This document shows, piece by piece, positions 6,858 through 17,511 of a stretch of 64,000 bases of DNA. The translations under genes were made by a program, and so were the position numbers. Position 1 is the first letter of the stretch. Each line of letters begins with the position of its first letter. The stretch comes from Bradyrhizobium sp. ORS 285 (GTDB lineage: Bacteria > Pseudomonadota > Alphaproteobacteria > Rhizobiales > Xanthobacteraceae), in contig NZ_LT859959.1 in NCBI RefSeq assembly GCF_900176205.1, positions 806,001-870,000 of the forward strand, read 5' to 3'. The notes beneath the pieces were generated by a model. The model had not been told where the DNA came from, made no database searches, and saw only the letters and a program-made list of their open reading frames with translations.

Positions 6858-8864
6858 ATGGCCCGCTTCACGCCCGAATTCCTCGACGAGCTGCGCGCCC
6901 GGCTTCCGGTGTCGGATGTCGTCGGCAAGCGCGTGAAGCTCAAGAAGGCCGGGCGGGAGTGGAAGGGGCTGTCGCCGTTCCAGCAGGAAAAGACGCCGTC
7001 CTTCTACGTCAACGACCAGAAGGGTTTTTATCACGACTTCTCCTCCGGCAAGCACGGCAACATCTTCGACTTCGTGATGGAGACCGAGGGCTGCTCGTTC
7101 CCAGAAGCCGTCGAGCGGCTGGCGGGGATTGCCGGCCTGGCGCTGCCGGTGGCGACGCCGGATGCGGCGCGTCAAGAGCGGCAGCGCAAGACGCTGTATG
7201 ACGTGATGGAGCTGGCGGCGAAATTCTTCGCCGACACGCTGGCCTCGCGCCACGGCGCAAGAGCGCGCGGCTATCTCGCCGATCGCGCGATCCTGCCGCA
7301 GACGCAAGTTCAGTTCCGGCTCGGCTACGCGCCGCCGGACCGCTTCGCGTTGAAGGAATATCTCGGCGCCCAGGGCGTGCCGGTGAACGACATGGTCGAA
7401 GCCGGTTTGCTGGTCGGCGGCGAGGACATTCCGGTGCCCTACGATCGCTTCCGCGACCGCGTGATGTTCCCGATTACCGATCTCCGCAACCGGGTCATCG
7501 CCTTTGGCGGCCGCGCGATGCAGAAGGACGTGCCGGCGAAATATCTGAACTCGCCGGAGACACCGCTCTTCCACAAGGGCGACAACCTCTACAACCTCGC
7601 GAGCGCCCGCCAGGCCGCCCACAACGGCGCGCCGATGATCGTGGTCGAGGGCTATGTCGACGTCATCGCGCTGGTGGCGGCGGGCTTTGCCGGCGCCGTG
7701 GCGCCGCTCGGCACGGCGCTGACCGAGAGCCAGCTCGCGCTGATCTGGAAGATGGTCGACGAGCCGATCCTGTGCTTCGATGGCGACCGTGCCGGCCAGA
7801 AGGCGGCCTATCGGGCCGCGGACATCGCTTTGCCGCACCTCAAGCCGGGCAAGAGCCTGCGCTTCGCGCTGCTGCCTGAGGGCCAGGACCCGGACGATCT
7901 CGTCCGCTCCGGCGGCCGCGGCGCGGTCGAGGAGGTGCTCAAGGTCGCCAAGCCCCTCGCCGAGGTGATCTGGTCGCGCGAGATCGAGGGCGGCAGCTTC
8001 ACCACCCCGGAACGCCGCGCGGCGCTGGAGGCGCGGATCGGCCAGCTCACCGGCGGCATCGCCGACGAGGTGGTGCGCCGATACTATAAGCAGGACCTCA
8101 GCGACCGGCTGTACCGGGCCTTCGCCCCCGACGGCGGGAGAGGCTTCGGCCGCGGCTTCAGTGCCGAATCAGGACGCCGGTTTGCCCCGCGCGGTCCCGG
8201 TTCCGGACAGCAGGGGCGGTTATCCACAGGGGGCGGCCGCCGTGGGGGCGCGCCATCCACAGGCCCGGCGATGGCCCGCGGCCCCTACATGGCGGCGAGC
8301 CCGCAGCTCGCCATGAGCCCGATCATGCGCGGCCAGCGCTCGGCGATCTCCCGCCGCGAGGCGCTGATCCTGCAGTGCCTGATCAACCACCCCTGGATCC
8401 TGCACGACCACCTCGAGGAGGTCGCGGCATTGGAACTCGCCCATCCCGAGGCCCACAAGCTGCGCGCCGCCATCATTGCCGCCTTCGCCAACGACCACCA
8501 CCATTCGCCGGATCCGGACGAACAGGCCGAGAAGATGCGCAGCGACCTGGAGAAGGGAGGCTTTTCCGAGCTTCTTCAACGGGTTGAGCGGGCGATCACG
8601 ACCGCCGCGGTGTGGGCCGCCAAGCCCGGCGCCGCCCGCGATGACGTTCTTGCGACCTGGCACCAGCTCGTTGCCTTGCATCGGCAATGGCACTCATTAT
8701 TTAGGGAATTGAAGGATGCCGAGCTTGCTTTGGGCGAGGAGCCGAGCGAGCCGAACATGGGCTGGTTGAGGGACGTGAAGGCCAGGATGGCCGAGATGGA
8801 CGGCACCGAAGCGCTGATCGAAGGCTTCGGTGAACTGTCCGGGCGTACCAATCGCAACGTGTGA
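6858..8864 (+). CDS. dnaG: DNA primase
   Basis: A 668-residue primase that makes RNA primers at the replication fork. Order: CHC2-type N-terminal domain (residues 1-95), catalytic core with TOPRIM motifs ('IVVEGYVDVIAL', 'CFDGDRAGQKAA'), a low-complexity Gly/Arg linker (about 415-480), then a C-terminal DnaB-interacting helical domain. All four zinc ligands of the CHC2 finger are replaced: S39, Q42, D60 and S63 stand where C, H, C and C are expected. I recall the same in other rhizobial primases, so it is probably lineage-typical. It is followed by rpoD as in related genomes. Confidence 0.97.
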   Translation: MARFTPEFLDELRARLPVSDVVGKRVKLKKAGREWKGLSPFQQEKTPSFYVNDQKGFYHDFSSGKHGNIFDFVMETEGCSFPEAVERLAGIAGLALPVATPDAARQERQRKTLYDVMELAAKFFADTLASRHGARARGYLADRAILPQTQVQFRLGYAPPDRFALKEYLGAQGVPVNDMVEAGLLVGGEDIPVPYDRFRDRVMFPITDLRNRVIAFGGRAMQKDVPAKYLNSPETPLFHKGDNLYNLASARQAAHNGAPMIVVEGYVDVIALVAAGFAGAVAPLGTALTESQLALIWKMVDEPILCFDGDRAGQKAAYRAADIALPHLKPGKSLRFALLPEGQDPDDLVRSGGRGAVEEVLKVAKPLAEVIWSREIEGGSFTTPERRAALEARIGQLTGGIADEVVRRYYKQDLSDRLYRAFAPDGGRGFGRGFSAESGRRFAPRGPGSGQQGRLSTGGGRRGGAPSTGPAMARGPYMAASPQLAMSPIMRGQRSAISRREALILQCLINHPWILHDHLEEVAALELAHPEAHKLRAAIIAAFANDHHHSPDPDEQAEKMRSDLEKGGFSELLQRVERAITTAAVWAAKPGAARDDVLATWHQLVALHRQWHSLFRELKDAELALGEEPSEPNMGWLRDVKARMAEMDGTEALIEGFGELSGRTNRNV

Positions 8865-9289
8865 AAATCGGGCCCGGCGCCCTGTCATGGACGAGCACAT
8901 TTCGGTCCGGTCCCCCCGAGCGGGATCAGGTCCGCGCGAAAAGACTCGCCAAATCCATGGTTTGGCTGCAAAAACAGGGTTAATCGAAGTTTAAGAGGTC
9001 CGGGGCATTTTCTGCAAGTGATGGGTTGGTTTCGCTGTCGGATACCACGCCGGTAATTGGGCGCCGGATTCGATTGCAAAACCGGTATCGCTTTTGCAAG
9101 AAACGCGCGCCGGTCCAAAACGGGACGACACCAGCGTAGGACGACACGAGCGAAAGACCTTTGGGGGTGGCGACGTGAGATGTGCGCCGCCCTTTCCGCG
9201 TCGAGAACAGTTTGAGTAGAGCAGGCGGGCGCCGCCATGCCAAGGGCGAAGATGCCACGGGCGAAGCGGGCGCGTTTCGGGAGCAATGA
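8865..9289. other. Intergenic region upstream of rpoD
   Basis: No convincing gene is present in these 425 bases. An inverted repeat TTGCAAAA (9074-9081) / TTTTGCAA (9092-9099) with a 10-base spacer lies about 190 bases before the rpoD start and could be a regulatory site. I cannot assign promoter hexamers with confidence. The open frames here on the minus strand are arginine-rich and look like shadows of high GC content. Confidence 0.5.
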
Positions 9290-11401
<2,112 letters not shown>

Positions 11402-11418
11402 TCACTGCATTAGTGGTC

Positions 11419-11441
11419 ATTGCCGGGCTTGACCCGGCAAT
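11419..11441 (+). terminator. Hairpin downstream of rpoD
   Basis: ATTGCCGGG-CTTGA-CCCGGCAAT forms a perfect 9-bp stem 18 bases after the rpoD stop. There is no T-tract, so it is not a classical intrinsic terminator. A similar sequence (ATGCCCGGG-CTTGA-CCCGGGCAT) occurs at 18434-18456, so it belongs to a short dispersed palindromic repeat that may double as a transcript end. Confidence 0.45.
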
Positions 11442-11542
11442 CCATCAGACCAGGACGGCGGGCCGAAAGGTCCGCCGCTTTTGTTTGAGGCTCAAGGCTC
11501 CGCGAGCTTTGCAAACCCTGGCGGCGCCCCTGATGCGGATGC

Positions 11543-11673
11543 GTAGGGTGGGCAAAGGCGCGTGCACGGTGTCGAGATTGGCGACGGTGTCGCGCGCCGT
11601 GCCCACCGCGCTTCGAGGCAGGCGGCTAATGGTGGGCACGCACCGCCTTCGGCGTCGCTTTGCCCACCCTACG
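11543..11673. repeat. GTGGGCA-type intergenic inverted-repeat element, copy 1
   Basis: The element is bounded by perfect inverted ends CGTAGGGTGGGCAAAG / CTTTGCCCACCCTACG. Inside is a second pair, CGTGCCCACC / GGTGGGCACG, so it can fold into a branched stem. A second copy of the same plan lies at 14682-14805. This is a dispersed noncoding element; the open frames predicted across it are not genes. Confidence 0.85.
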
Positions 11674-11888
11674 CACTGAGTTTATCCTCCGACGGCTATG
11701 GACGAGACTGCGCTGCGCAACGGCAAATGACGGCATTCCTGCAGCAATGCCCGCAGCAACATGGTTAATGACTTGTTTACGCTTCTCAACCAAGGTTCGG
11801 CGGGCGACCGAATGACGCTCGCGTTCCGGCACTCTGCCCCCTCGTGACAGAACATGACGATGGCGGCTGATCCCTGGAAGTCGTCAGC

Positions 11889-14072
11889 ATGCAGCCAGCC
11901 TTGCGGAAGGGCGACGAGATCGCCGACCTGTTCGCCCGGGCCAGTGCGTTTCACCGGGCTGGCGATCTGGAGAAGGCGCAGGCCGGCTACAAGAAGATCC
12001 TGAAGAAGCGGCCGAACCATTTCGGCGCTCTGTATCAACTTGGATTGGCCGAACACCAGAGCAGCAATTCAGAAGCGGCTGAGCGCCTTCTGAAGCGGGC
12101 GCTGCTGGTCGACCCGCAAAACGTTGCGGCAAGATATGCACGCGCGGTCGTCCTGTCCGCGCTGCAGCGGGACGGCGAAGCCTTGACCTGCTTCGACGAT
12201 CTGCTGGCCTTGAAGCCGGATTTCTTCGATGCGCATCTGGAGCGTGGCAAGCTGTTGTCGCGGCTCCAGCGCTTTGCGGACGCGATCTCAAGCTACGACA
12301 CCGCCCTCCAGCTCAATCGGCAGCGGCTGGACCTGCTGATGAACAAGGGCGAGGCGCTGCACTATCTCGGCCGGTTCGTCGACGCGATCGCGTGCTATGA
12401 TCAGCTTCTCGCGGCGCATCCCACGCATGTTGCCGCCTTGATCAATCGGGGCTGCGCGTTCAAGGATCTGCGTCGCGCCGATGAGGCGATCGCCGAATTC
12501 AACCGCGCGCTGGCGCTGGCGCCCGACGACACCACGGCGCTGATCAATCGCGGCGAGACGTTCCTCACGCTCAAGCGCAACGACGAGGCGCTCGCTGATT
12601 TCGACCGGGTGATCGCGCTCGATCCGCGGTTTACCCTGGGCTGGCTCGGCCGCGCCAACGTGCTGATGTTGAACAAGCAGGTGAGCGAGGCGCTGGAGGC
12701 CTGCCAGCGCGCGCTTGCGATCGAGCCGAACTCCGCGAAGGCGCTCAGCCAGATCGGTCAATGCCATGCGTTGCTCGGCGATGCGCAGGCCGCTGTCGCA
12801 TTCTTCGATCGCGTGCTTGCGATCGATCCATCCGACGAGATCGCGCTGGCCAACCGGATCTTCTCGTTGGACTTCTGCGAGGTCGGCTATGCGCAGCACC
12901 AGGCGGCCCGATCGGAGTGGTGGCGCCGGATCGGATCCAGGATCGCCGAGGCGCATCCGCCCGACCATGCCAACGTTCTCGACCCTCACCGGCGGCTGGT
13001 CGTGGGCTATGTGTCGGGCGATTTCCGGGAGCATTCCGCCGCCCGCACCTTCCGGCCGGTGCTGCAGAACCACGACAAATCGCAGGTCGAGGTGATCTGT
13101 TATTCGAACTCGCCGGTCCAGGACGAGATCACGGCCTCGCTCAAGCAGGCTGCCGATCGCTGGCGCGACGTGATGCAATGGTCCGACGATCAGCTCACGG
13201 AGTGCATCCGGGCCGACCAGGTGGACATTCTCGTCGACCTGTCCGGACACTCGCGCGGCAACCGTCTCGGCACCTTCGCGCGCAAGCCGGCCCCCGTCCA
13301 GGTCACCGCGTGGGGCCATGCGACCGGCACCGGCCTGACAACGATGGATTATCTGTTCGGTGATCCCGTGATGGCGCCGCCGGAGGTGCGTCATCTGTTT
13401 GCCGAGCAAGTCCATGATCTACCCTGCATGATGATCATCGAGCCGCCGCCTGAGGGGCTACGCAGCCTCGAGGCGCCCGTGATCTCCAATGGCCATGTGA
13501 CCTACGGCGCGTTCACCCGGGCGAACCGATTGTCCAGCGCCGTCATCGACGTCTGGGCCCGCATCCTGCGCGCCGACGTCACCTCTCGATTGCTGGTGAA
13601 GGATTATCTGCTCAGCGATATCGCGATCCAGGCCAAGTTGCTGGCCGAGTTCGCTGCGCGCGGCATCGCGGCCGATCGCATCGACCTGATCGGGCCGACC
13701 TCCCGCGACGAGCACCTGGCCGCCCACCGGCTCATCGACATCTGGCTCGATCCGTTTCCGAATGGCGGCGGCGTTTCGGCCTGGGAAGCCCTGCACATGG
13801 GCGTGCCGGTCATCTCGAAGCTCGGCAGCGGAATGTGCAGCCGGGCCGGCGCCGCGATCCTGACCGCGATCGGCATGGCCGACTGGGTCGCCACGACTGA
13901 TGATGACTATGTCGACATCGCGTTGCGCTCGACGGCGGATCAACTCAGGACGATCCGCCGCCAGCTTCCCGACCTCATCGCCGCCCGCTGTGCTCCGCCC
14001 ATCTACACAAGGGCCGTCGAAGCGGCCTATCGCACGATGTGGCAGACCTATTGCCGCGGTCGGCAGAGTTGA
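11889..14072 (+). CDS. TPR protein with GT41 (SPINDLY/OGT-like) glycosyltransferase domain
   Basis: A 727-residue protein. Residues 5-340 are about nine tetratricopeptide repeats with the usual A/G-x-A-Y pattern (e.g. 'FHRAGDLEKAQAGYKKILKK'). From about 365 the sequence is the GT41 catalytic region: 'LVVGYVSGDFREHSAARTF', 'VDILVDLSGHSRGNRL', 'PVQVTAWGHATGTG', and the C-terminal 'DIWLDPFPNGGGVSAWEALH'. Relatives transfer N-acetylglucosamine or other sugars to protein Ser/Thr. The acceptor is unknown; no flagellin gene lies nearby. It has no signal peptide and stands alone. Confidence 0.9.
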   Translation: MQPALRKGDEIADLFARASAFHRAGDLEKAQAGYKKILKKRPNHFGALYQLGLAEHQSSNSEAAERLLKRALLVDPQNVAARYARAVVLSALQRDGEALTCFDDLLALKPDFFDAHLERGKLLSRLQRFADAISSYDTALQLNRQRLDLLMNKGEALHYLGRFVDAIACYDQLLAAHPTHVAALINRGCAFKDLRRADEAIAEFNRALALAPDDTTALINRGETFLTLKRNDEALADFDRVIALDPRFTLGWLGRANVLMLNKQVSEALEACQRALAIEPNSAKALSQIGQCHALLGDAQAAVAFFDRVLAIDPSDEIALANRIFSLDFCEVGYAQHQAARSEWWRRIGSRIAEAHPPDHANVLDPHRRLVVGYVSGDFREHSAARTFRPVLQNHDKSQVEVICYSNSPVQDEITASLKQAADRWRDVMQWSDDQLTECIRADQVDILVDLSGHSRGNRLGTFARKPAPVQVTAWGHATGTGLTTMDYLFGDPVMAPPEVRHLFAEQVHDLPCMMIIEPPPEGLRSLEAPVISNGHVTYGAFTRANRLSSAVIDVWARILRADVTSRLLVKDYLLSDIAIQAKLLAEFAARGIAADRIDLIGPTSRDEHLAAHRLIDIWLDPFPNGGGVSAWEALHMGVPVISKLGSGMCSRAGAAILTAIGMADWVATTDDDYVDIALRSTADQLRTIRRQLPDLIAARCAPPIYTRAVEAAYRTMWQTYCRGRQS

Positions 14073-14249
14073 CTTGGGTGACGGCGGGCCAGTGACCGTC
14101 GTGGACTGCGCCTCTTAAGGATAATGTCAGTGAAGCCGCTTGGATGAGCGAAGCGATGTCCGAGTTCTCCGAAGTCTCCGCGAGTGCTCGGGCGGGCTAC
14201 AAACCTTCCATCATTGCAATATGATTCCGATACGCAAAGAAGCAGGTCT

Positions 14250-14489
14250 ATGTCCTCAACCCTGTTTGCGACTATGCGACTGCTCGAGAAACGCGGTGTC
14301 CATTTCTTCATCGAACGAACGCGACCTGATACGGTCCGGCTATCCGTGACCTTGGTCGGCGAGCGGCTGGAAATCGACGTCTTCGAAGACGGCCATCTCG
14401 AGTTCAGCCGCTTCCGTGGCGACGAGAGCGTCCAAAGTGGCTACGAAGAGCTGATGCGACTTCTGCAGTCTCAGACGAGCGACGGCTAA
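14250..14489 (+). CDS. Small hypothetical protein
   Basis: A 79-residue protein beginning 'MSSTLFATMRLLEKRGVHFF', with alternating charged and hydrophobic stretches suggesting a small beta-rich domain ('RLEIDVFEDGHLEFSRFRGDE') and a C-terminal helix. I do not recognise a named family, but the composition is that of a real soluble protein. The frame extends upstream to 14184, but that part is not convincing. It is a single gene between the TPR gene and a repeat region. Confidence 0.65.
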   Translation: MSSTLFATMRLLEKRGVHFFIERTRPDTVRLSVTLVGERLEIDVFEDGHLEFSRFRGDESVQSGYEELMRLLQSQTSDG

Positions 14490-14575
14490 GAGCTTGCTGT
14501 ATCCAGCCGCGCAGCCTGCGTGCTTTGCTAACCCTACAGACTGTCAGCAGTTCAGAGCGGACGCTGCTCGATACA

Positions 14576-14655
14576 GCGCCCTCGCCCCTTGTGGGAGAGG
14601 GCATGTACGGCAGATCCTCGTACGCGGTTGGGTGAGGGGTCTCTCCGCGAGCGCA
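14576..14655. repeat. Partial copy of the GAGAGGGCATGT intergenic repeat
   Basis: The sequence 'GCGCCCTCGCCCC...GGGAGAGGGCATGTACGG' followed by 'GGTTGGGTGAGGGGTCTCTC' matches one arm of the large inverted repeat at 17128-17330. It is directly followed by the GTGGGCA-type element at 14682. This is noncoding dispersed repeat DNA. Confidence 0.7.
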
Positions 14656-14681
14656 AGAAGACAGCCGCGTGGTGGCGCTTC

Positions 14682-14805
14682 CGTAGGGTGGGCAAAGGCG
14701 CTCGCACGGTGGCGAGGCTGGCGCCAGTGTCGCGCGCCGTGCCCACCGAGCTTCGCGGCGGGCTGCTGATGGTGGGCACGCGCTGCGCGCTTTGCCCACC
14801 CTACG
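14682..14805. repeat. GTGGGCA-type intergenic inverted-repeat element, copy 2
   Basis: It has the same plan as 11543-11673: CGTAGGGTGGGCAAAG at the left end, CTTTGCCCACCCTACG at the right, and inner CGTGCCCACC / GGTGGGCACG. The spacer between the inner arms differs in sequence and length between copies, which is what selection on the stems rather than on a reading frame would give. Confidence 0.85.
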
Positions 14806-14833
14806 GCAGCCGGGTCCAGGGCGGCGGCGGCCG

Positions 14834-15070
14834 CTACTTCTTCTTCGCGCCAACCCGCTCCAGCGACTTGATCGCCAGGGGCGGCCGGCCGGATTTCTCG
14901 GCGATGTCGCGGTCCTGCTCCATGATGAAGCCGCGCGCGGGCTCGTCGCCGTCGAGGCCGCCGAGCAGCTCGGCCGGGACGCGGCGGTTTGAGCGCTGCG
15001 AGCCGTCCTCATAGGTGACGTTGAAGAAGGCGAATTCGCCTTTGGGATTGGAGCCGGGTTTCTTTGCCAT
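14834..15070 (-). CDS. Conserved small basic hypothetical protein
   Basis: A 78-residue protein, 'MAKKPGSNPKGEFAFFNVTY' at the front and ending 'KSLERVGAKKK'. It is rich in Lys/Arg and contains 'RVPAELLGGLDGDEPARGFI'. I know similar proteins from Bradyrhizobium-type genomes, without a function. The start at 15070 is preferred over the upstream ATG at 15130 because the MAKKPG start is typical. The GTGGGCA element ends 29 bases beyond its stop. Confidence 0.65.
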   Translation of the reverse strand: MAKKPGSNPKGEFAFFNVTYEDGSQRSNRRVPAELLGGLDGDEPARGFIMEQDRDIAEKSGRPPLAIKSLERVGAKKK

Positions 15071-15402
15071 GGGGGGCTTTTCCAGGATCAGGAGCGCGGC
15101 GTCAACGAGGCCATGCGCCGGTCTGCTCATCGATTTTGCTGAAGAGAATGGTTAAGGGCTCAAGCCGGGCAGGGCAGCGATGGCACCGATGCCTCGCGTC
15201 TTCCGCTCGGGGGCGAGCGCATCGCGCGGGGCGCGCGGTGCGTGCCCGCTGAGACCAGCCTGATATGGGGATCGTGCGGCGGTTTTCCTACCCTTTTGCC
15301 TAGCCTGCGGCCACATTCGGGCTCCTCGATTTTGCCGGATCGGCATGCCCCCATGCGCCCGATTCCATGTCAGCCTGATGAAAGCCGCCTTCCGGGACGC
15401 CG
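15071..15402. other. Intergenic region between divergent genes
   Basis: About 330 bases between a small basic protein gene (minus) and the DCC-family gene (plus). It must hold both promoters. I see no gene, no tRNA and no clear operator; the frames on the minus strand (15152-15354) are low-complexity shadows. Confidence 0.4.
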
Positions 15403-15783
15403 ATGTCGATGCCGCAACTCACCATCTGGTACAACACGCGCTGCCCGGTCTGCGACGCCGGCATCGACTGGCAGCGCAACAAGCTCTTGGCGCTGGTGAA
15501 GTCGGGCCGCGTCGCGTTCAAGGACATCAACGAGGAGCCGCAGGCGCTGGCCGCGTTCGGTGCCGACGTCGACGACGTCCGCCGCCGCCTGCATGCGACC
15601 GACGAGGATGGCCAGCTGATCACCGGCGCCGACGTCGCGCTGCTGCTGTGGAAGCTGACGCCGGGCGAGGGCTGGATTGCGACGCTGCTCGGCAACCGCC
15701 TGGTGCGTCCGCTGACGCGCTTCGGCTACGACCGGTTTGCGGATGGGCTGTTCGCCTGGAACAAGTGGAAGGGGCATTGGTGA
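15403..15783 (+). CDS. DCC-family thiol-disulfide oxidoreductase-like protein (DUF393)
   Basis: A 126-residue protein. 'LTIWYNTRCPVCDAGIDWQR' at the N-terminus contains the CPVC active-site motif of a thioredoxin-like fold, with the Asp after the second Cys giving the 'DCC'-type layout. 'FKDINEEPQALAAFG' and 'DGQLITGADVALLLWKL' are typical of the DUF393 family. Redox function is inferred from the motif; no partner is known. It stands alone and is followed by a hairpin-forming repeat. Confidence 0.85.
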   Translation: MSMPQLTIWYNTRCPVCDAGIDWQRNKLLALVKSGRVAFKDINEEPQALAAFGADVDDVRRRLHATDEDGQLITGADVALLLWKLTPGEGWIATLLGNRLVRPLTRFGYDRFADGLFAWNKWKGHW

Positions 15784-15825
15784 GGCGCGCTCATTGAGCC
15801 AGGGCTCTCGCCACGAGACCGGTGT

Positions 15826-16008
15826 GCTCCCCTCCCCCTTGCGGGGAGGGGTCGGGGGTGGGGGGTCCACGAGTCCCGCTTACGCTGCCGAGCACTGATT
15901 CTCGCTGAGCATCTCGCGTGAGTGGACCTTTATCGTCTACTGCGCCTCACTAAGTTCAGCGCCCGGAGACCCCCACCCCCAACCCCTCCCCGCAAGGGGG
16001 AGGGGAGC
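15826..16008. repeat. Intergenic inverted repeat with 27-bp arms
   Basis: The left arm (15826-15852, GCTCCCCTCCCCCTTGCGGG...) and right arm (15982-16008) are perfect reverse complements over 27 bases. The arms are extended by G-rich and C-rich tracts (GGGGGTGGGGGGT / ACCCCCACCCCC). It lies between two convergent genes and could act as a bidirectional transcript end. It belongs to the class of dispersed repeats seen several times in this window. Confidence 0.8.
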
Positions 16009-16036
16009 GCACCGAGCGGGGAGCAGCACCTCGGCT

Positions 16037-16351
16037 CTAACGCCCGCGCACCTTCACCCGCGCATGCACCCGCGTGCCGCCGCGCGGACCATCCTCATCG
16101 TCGCTGCGGCCGAGCGCCATGATCGCGGTGCCCATCGCGGTCGAGCCGAAGGTGACGAAGAACGAGCCGAGCAGCAGCCCGATGGCGACGCCCGGCGAAT
16201 GGTCGGCGAAGATCAGGTGGCGCAGGCCCCAGGGATCGAGCACCAGCAGGCCGCCGACCAGAACCAGGGCCATCACGAGCCCGAGCGCCAGGTTGATCGC
16301 GAGCAGGCGGAACAGAGGCGATTGCAGCAGTCGGCGCTGGTGGGGCGGCAT
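16037..16351 (-). CDS. Small hypothetical inner-membrane protein
   Basis: A 104-residue protein with two hydrophobic segments: 'LLAINLALGLVMALVLVGGL' (about residues 15-38) and 'GVAIGLLLGSFFVTFGSTAM' (about 53-75). The C-terminal tail is polar and basic (SDDEDGPRGG...). The start at MPPHQRR is preferred because the 15 residues before it are Arg-rich and unlike a coding start. No family is recognised. Confidence 0.65.
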   Translation of the reverse strand: MPPHQRRLLQSPLFRLLAINLALGLVMALVLVGGLLVLDPWGLRHLIFADHSPGVAIGLLLGSFFVTFGSTAMGTAIMALGRSDDEDGPRGGTRVHARVKVRGR

Positions 16352-16503
16352 CGGCGATCTCCGTTGGGATCGTGTACGACAGCGGAATCGTAGCATCGAT
16401 CACGCCCCGCTCAAGGCCGGAGCCGCCCGGGAGAGGCATGGCTGAGCCGACCTGACCGTGGTTCGTTTTGGCACAGGCGCGCAGATCGCCGCGTCGCGCA
16501 GCT

Positions 16504-17016
16504 TCAGGCCGCCTCGCCCTCGGCGACGCCGTGCTGCTTGGCGATCACGCCCTGCCAGACGCTGGCGATCGCGCGCTGCGTCTCCGGTGCGATCAGGCAG
16601 TGGCCCTCATGGTCGAAGCCGCAGAAGCGCGCCGACGGATCCTTGCGGGTCTCGATCAGCGCCTTGTTGATCATCTCCAGCGACGCCATCACCTGGCCGA
16701 TGTTCTGCAGCCGCGTGTGATGCAGGATGTCGATCAGCCGATAGATCATCACCGGCGGCTGCCCCAGCGCGATGCCGGGGCGGCCGAACTCGAAGAACAC
16801 GTTCATCGCCGGCAGCACGCCCTGGATCTGCGCCAGGATCTTCGTGGCATCGTCATTGGTGCAGGCGACGAGATGCGCGCCCTGCACCGGCAGGCTCGGC
16901 GCCGGCGGCGTCTCCGGGCCGAGCCCGAGGCCGGCCAGCACCTGATGCTCGATCCAGCGCCGCACCTCCGGTGGCGCCGAACGGATCTGGTCGGCAGTCA
17001 GCGTAATCCCGATCAT
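16504..17016 (-). CDS. Conserved hypothetical protein
   Basis: A 170-residue soluble protein beginning 'MIGITLTADQIRSAPPEVRR', with a good ribosome-binding site (AAGGAG) 9 bases before the ATG. A middle segment 'QPPVMIYRLIDILHHTRLQN' and a C-terminal 'RFCGFDHEGHCLIAPETQRA' with two Cys and two His could suggest a ligand site, but I cannot name a family. It is a single gene, with repeat DNA upstream. Confidence 0.7.
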   Translation of the reverse strand: MIGITLTADQIRSAPPEVRRWIEHQVLAGLGLGPETPPAPSLPVQGAHLVACTNDDATKILAQIQGVLPAMNVFFEFGRPGIALGQPPVMIYRLIDILHHTRLQNIGQVMASLEMINKALIETRKDPSARFCGFDHEGHCLIAPETQRAIASVWQGVIAKQHGVAEGEAA

Positions 17017-17511
17017 GGCGTCGTCTCCTTTTGCGCGGGAGATTAGGAAGTGAGCATGGCGTGGTATTGACGAGGATCAAGGGGGGCCTATCCCTTCTGC
17101 CTCAGCAACATCGCTGCCAAATACAGTGCCCTCGCCCCCAAGGCGAAGCGAAGCTTCGCCAAGGTGGGAGAGGGCATGTGCGGCCTGTCCGAGCATGCGG
17201 TTAGGTGAGGGGTCTCTCTCCGCGAGCGACACTTGCGGAGAGAGACCCCTCACCCAACCGAGCTTGCTGCGCTGTCCTACATGCCCTCTCCCACCTTGGC
17301 GAAGCTTCGCTTCGCCTTGGGGGCGAGGGCGCATTAACACCCGGCTCGCCCGCGGCGCGATTGCTGGAGCGATGCCCGGCATGACGAGATGATTGAGCGT
17401 CTGGGCCATTTCTGCAAATGCGCCGATCGCCACATCCTCCGCCCCTATTTTGACGCCGCGCTTTCCGCCATGGCATGATCGCCCTCCATTGCATGAAATC
17501 AGGGATCCCGC
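17017..17511. other. Repeat-filled intergenic region upstream of the lytic transglycosylase gene
   Basis: It is dominated by a large perfect inverted repeat (17128-17330). The remaining 180 bases before the transglycosylase start show no gene and should contain its promoter, which I cannot pinpoint. Confidence 0.6.
17128..17330. repeat. Large inverted repeat with 51-bp perfect arms and an inner 20-bp stem
   Basis: Outer arms 17128-17178 and 17280-17330 are exact reverse complements over 51 bases (left arm starts GCCCTCGCCCCCAAGGCGAA). An inner pair, 17204-17223 and 17235-17254 (GGTGAGGGGTCTCTCTCCGC and its complement), forms a second stem with an 11-base loop. Each outer arm also contains the local palindrome GCGAAGCTTCGC. 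It looks like two head-to-head copies of the unit at 14576-14655. Confidence 0.9.

Larger units (their letters stand above)
11402..11888. other. Intergenic region with hairpin and repeat element
   Basis: This gap contains a hairpin directly after rpoD (11419-11441) and one copy of the GTGGGCA-type inverted-repeat element (11543-11673). The remaining 200 bases before the TPR gene show no gene; the small frames are repeat-derived. Confidence 0.6.

Noticed and set aside
14404..15012. A 202-codon minus-strand frame
   Set aside because: It runs through two dispersed repeats and the small gene at 14250; the product is Arg/Ser/Ala-rich low-quality sequence.
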